Below the pieces are notes generated by a model that had not been told where the DNA came from, made no database searches, and was given only the letters and a program-made list of their open reading frames with translations. Positions 62,341 to 64,000 of a stretch of DNA of 64,000 nt are shown here, one piece after another. A program made the position numbers and the translations under genes. How positions within the stretch are numbered: the stretch's first letter is position 1; the number at the start of each line of letters is the position of its first letter. The stretch lies in NCBI GenBank assembly GCA_008638375.1, contig CM018038.1, positions 30,354,753 to 30,418,752 on the forward strand, in the 5' to 3' direction. This stretch comes from Nyssa sinensis (Eukaryota; Streptophyta; Magnoliopsida; Cornales; Nyssaceae).

Positions 62341-64000
62341 GAGAGGTTAGACCTCGACTTAATTGGGCTGGTTTGGATTACGTGATTAGGTGAGTGCTTG
62401 TTACTTTAGTGTGTGAAATCGTACAATATGTGGTATGCCTGATTATTGATGAACTGGGGATATATGCTTATATCTATGTAGTAAACCTAGTGATTTATGA
62501 GATAGGCTATGTGCTTAGTGATCTATAAGATAGGCTGTAAGCCTGGACATCCATAGGGTCGGTTATGTGCCTAGTTACCTATATGGTAAGTTGCATGCTC
62601 ATTTATGTATATGTATATTCTTAGGATGGATCATAATCTTAAGTGTTTATGTGGTAGGTTACGTGTTAGCTATTGAATGTTGCTTGTTGATTCTATATAT
62701 CTATGCTAGGTTAGCACCCGATATTCTTAGGTTACAACATTACGATTATGACATCTATACAAATTGATTGGTATTAATGCATGTATAAAGGTATGTTTAA
62801 CCATGTTATGTATGTATGAATGATAAAATGAATATTACTTATTATGGGCATATGACGTAGAAATGTATATCCTAGGTTATAAACCCATGTGGTTAGGATC
62901 ACTTGTAATTGTCTATAAATATACTGAATTGGCAGCAGGTTTTGATTTACAAGTGTATGGACTAGCTAATCCGTCACCCAGTAGCAAAAGGAGTTGTGAT
63001 CCATGAAGGGTTATTACCTAGTTATATACAAGAAAAAGGCAAAAAAATACCTAATAAGATGATTGAAGGCAGCAAAGAAAATGAATTGACTAAGGCGAAC
63101 TTGCATGAGTATGTACTAATTTCATGATGGAAACGTAATGCATCTTTAGTATTTGTTAAGGTTTGATTGATTTGTTATATGTGTTAAGTATGAGATTTTT
63201 TTTTCTTAATGTATTTGTAAGGTATGTGGGTATAAATGAAGTATGTTAAATTTTTTGATGTGTAAGAGATATGTATTGCATGTTTTGTTTTTATATACAC
63301 CCATAGATTGGGTACATATGTGCTTACATGTTTATGTTGTATTTTGGATCATGTCATTAGATAGTGCATGGAATTAAAAGCTTGAAAGCTTAAAAGGATG
63401 AAAATGGAAAAACTTTTAACCATATGTGGGAGTGTATATGGAATATACCTTGGATACGGGATAGAAGAGATTTTAATTTATCTTTGATGAATTAGATTGC
63501 TGAACTATTAGTTGATGATAGTGTTGTTGATATAGAGAGTGAATTGTGAATGGCATGGTTAGGTCAAGCTGGTGGTGAGTATGATTTCAAATTTTGCTTA
63601 ATATGTAAATTGAGAATGGAAATCTTAATTTGGAAACGGAATGATCTTGTGGAAGTCCAAGGACTTGTGAACAAAAATAGTGGATTATTATAAATATTGG
63701 GTTATGATTTACTGCCAATATTGATGGATAATCTTGAAATGTAAGATTAGTTAGAGATAGTATGTCCCGAGGATAGAGTGACTTGTAGATATACACATTG
63801 AACTGTGGTTGGCTACTGAAAATTATGATAGTGCATTTGATGGCTTTTGATTTTTTGTGGAGTATGAAAGTGCTAGGAATTTTGTTATGACTATTTCCTA
63901 TTGTGGCCACATGGTGATTGGATTGATCTTCAAGGGTGTGGTTTTCTATTATATTTCTTTGATAATAGGACTCATTTTGTTAGTAAGGCATGTGCATGCC
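62341..64000. other. Decayed internal region, no readable gene
   Basis: This follows the protease fragment but shows no RT, RNase H or integrase motif on either strand, and no LTR terminus. It holds repeated short phrases of type GATAGGCTATGTGCCTAG (about 62500-62600). It is probably altered gypsy internal sequence or another insertion. Confidence 0.45.

Noticed and set aside
1..64000. CRISPR array, bacterial operon, rRNA or complete tRNA gene
   Set aside because: Tandem repeats here are minisatellites without unique spacers of constant length. No Shine-Dalgarno-led gene strings, rRNA cores or full cloverleaf were seen; the window is plant nuclear DNA.

Overview
This window is nuclear DNA of a flowering plant, almost certainly a eudicot. 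It is AT-rich, carries a spliced CYP716-type cytochrome P450 and a plant LRR receptor-kinase relic, and most of the rest is plant transposable elements (Ty3/gypsy and Ty1/copia LTR elements, a CACTA DNA transposon and a small hAT-like element). I see no bacterial, organellar or CRISPR features. The species cannot be named from the sequence alone.

The only near-complete host gene is the P450 at 16516-18836 (+): three exons, all signature motifs, but a one-base deletion in exon 2 that puts a stop before the heme-binding region. A second host gene, an LRR receptor-like kinase on the minus strand (41691-46246), is clearly dead. It has frame breaks in the LRR region, a solo LTR inserted at 42102-44922, and a junction at about 41691 that removes the kinase domain.

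Layout: 1-6311, gypsy LTR (family A, minus), interrupted by a family B solo LTR (2991-6129). 6312-9773, unassigned AT-rich DNA with short in-phase tandem repeats. 9774-12848, family A solo LTR. 12854-16438, intergenic DNA upstream of the P450. 16516-18836, P450. 19360-21115, decayed small LTR element. 21289-36414, a nest: minus-strand copia, split by a CACTA transposon (22260-35001), itself split by a family A solo LTR (26918-31211), itself split by another solo LTR (28200-29417). 37300-38890, truncated plus-strand copia (LTR end, PBS, gag, protease). 38895-39682, a copy of the DNA upstream of the LRR gene. 39683-41690, truncated family B LTR. 41691-46246, LRR-RLK relic. 46553-50700, hAT-like element carrying a family B solo LTR. 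52376-60771, a family A 5' LTR with two nested solo LTRs, followed by a primer-binding site and decayed gag and protease sequence to the window end.

Target-site duplications (TSDs) were located by eye for nine insertions: AGTTG, AGATT, TAGGA, TATAA, TAGGG, CGGGT, GTACT, TGCGT/TGTGT, and the 8-bp GTGACAAC of the hAT-like element. They fix the boundaries to the base and give a relative order of insertion. A paralogous segment at 39193-39208 preserves the empty site of the hAT-like element. I found no clear new biochemical system. The most interesting points are the frameshifted P450, the four-level nest, the twice-duplicated LRR promoter region with an internal empty-site control, and a possible captured host exon inside a family B LTR.
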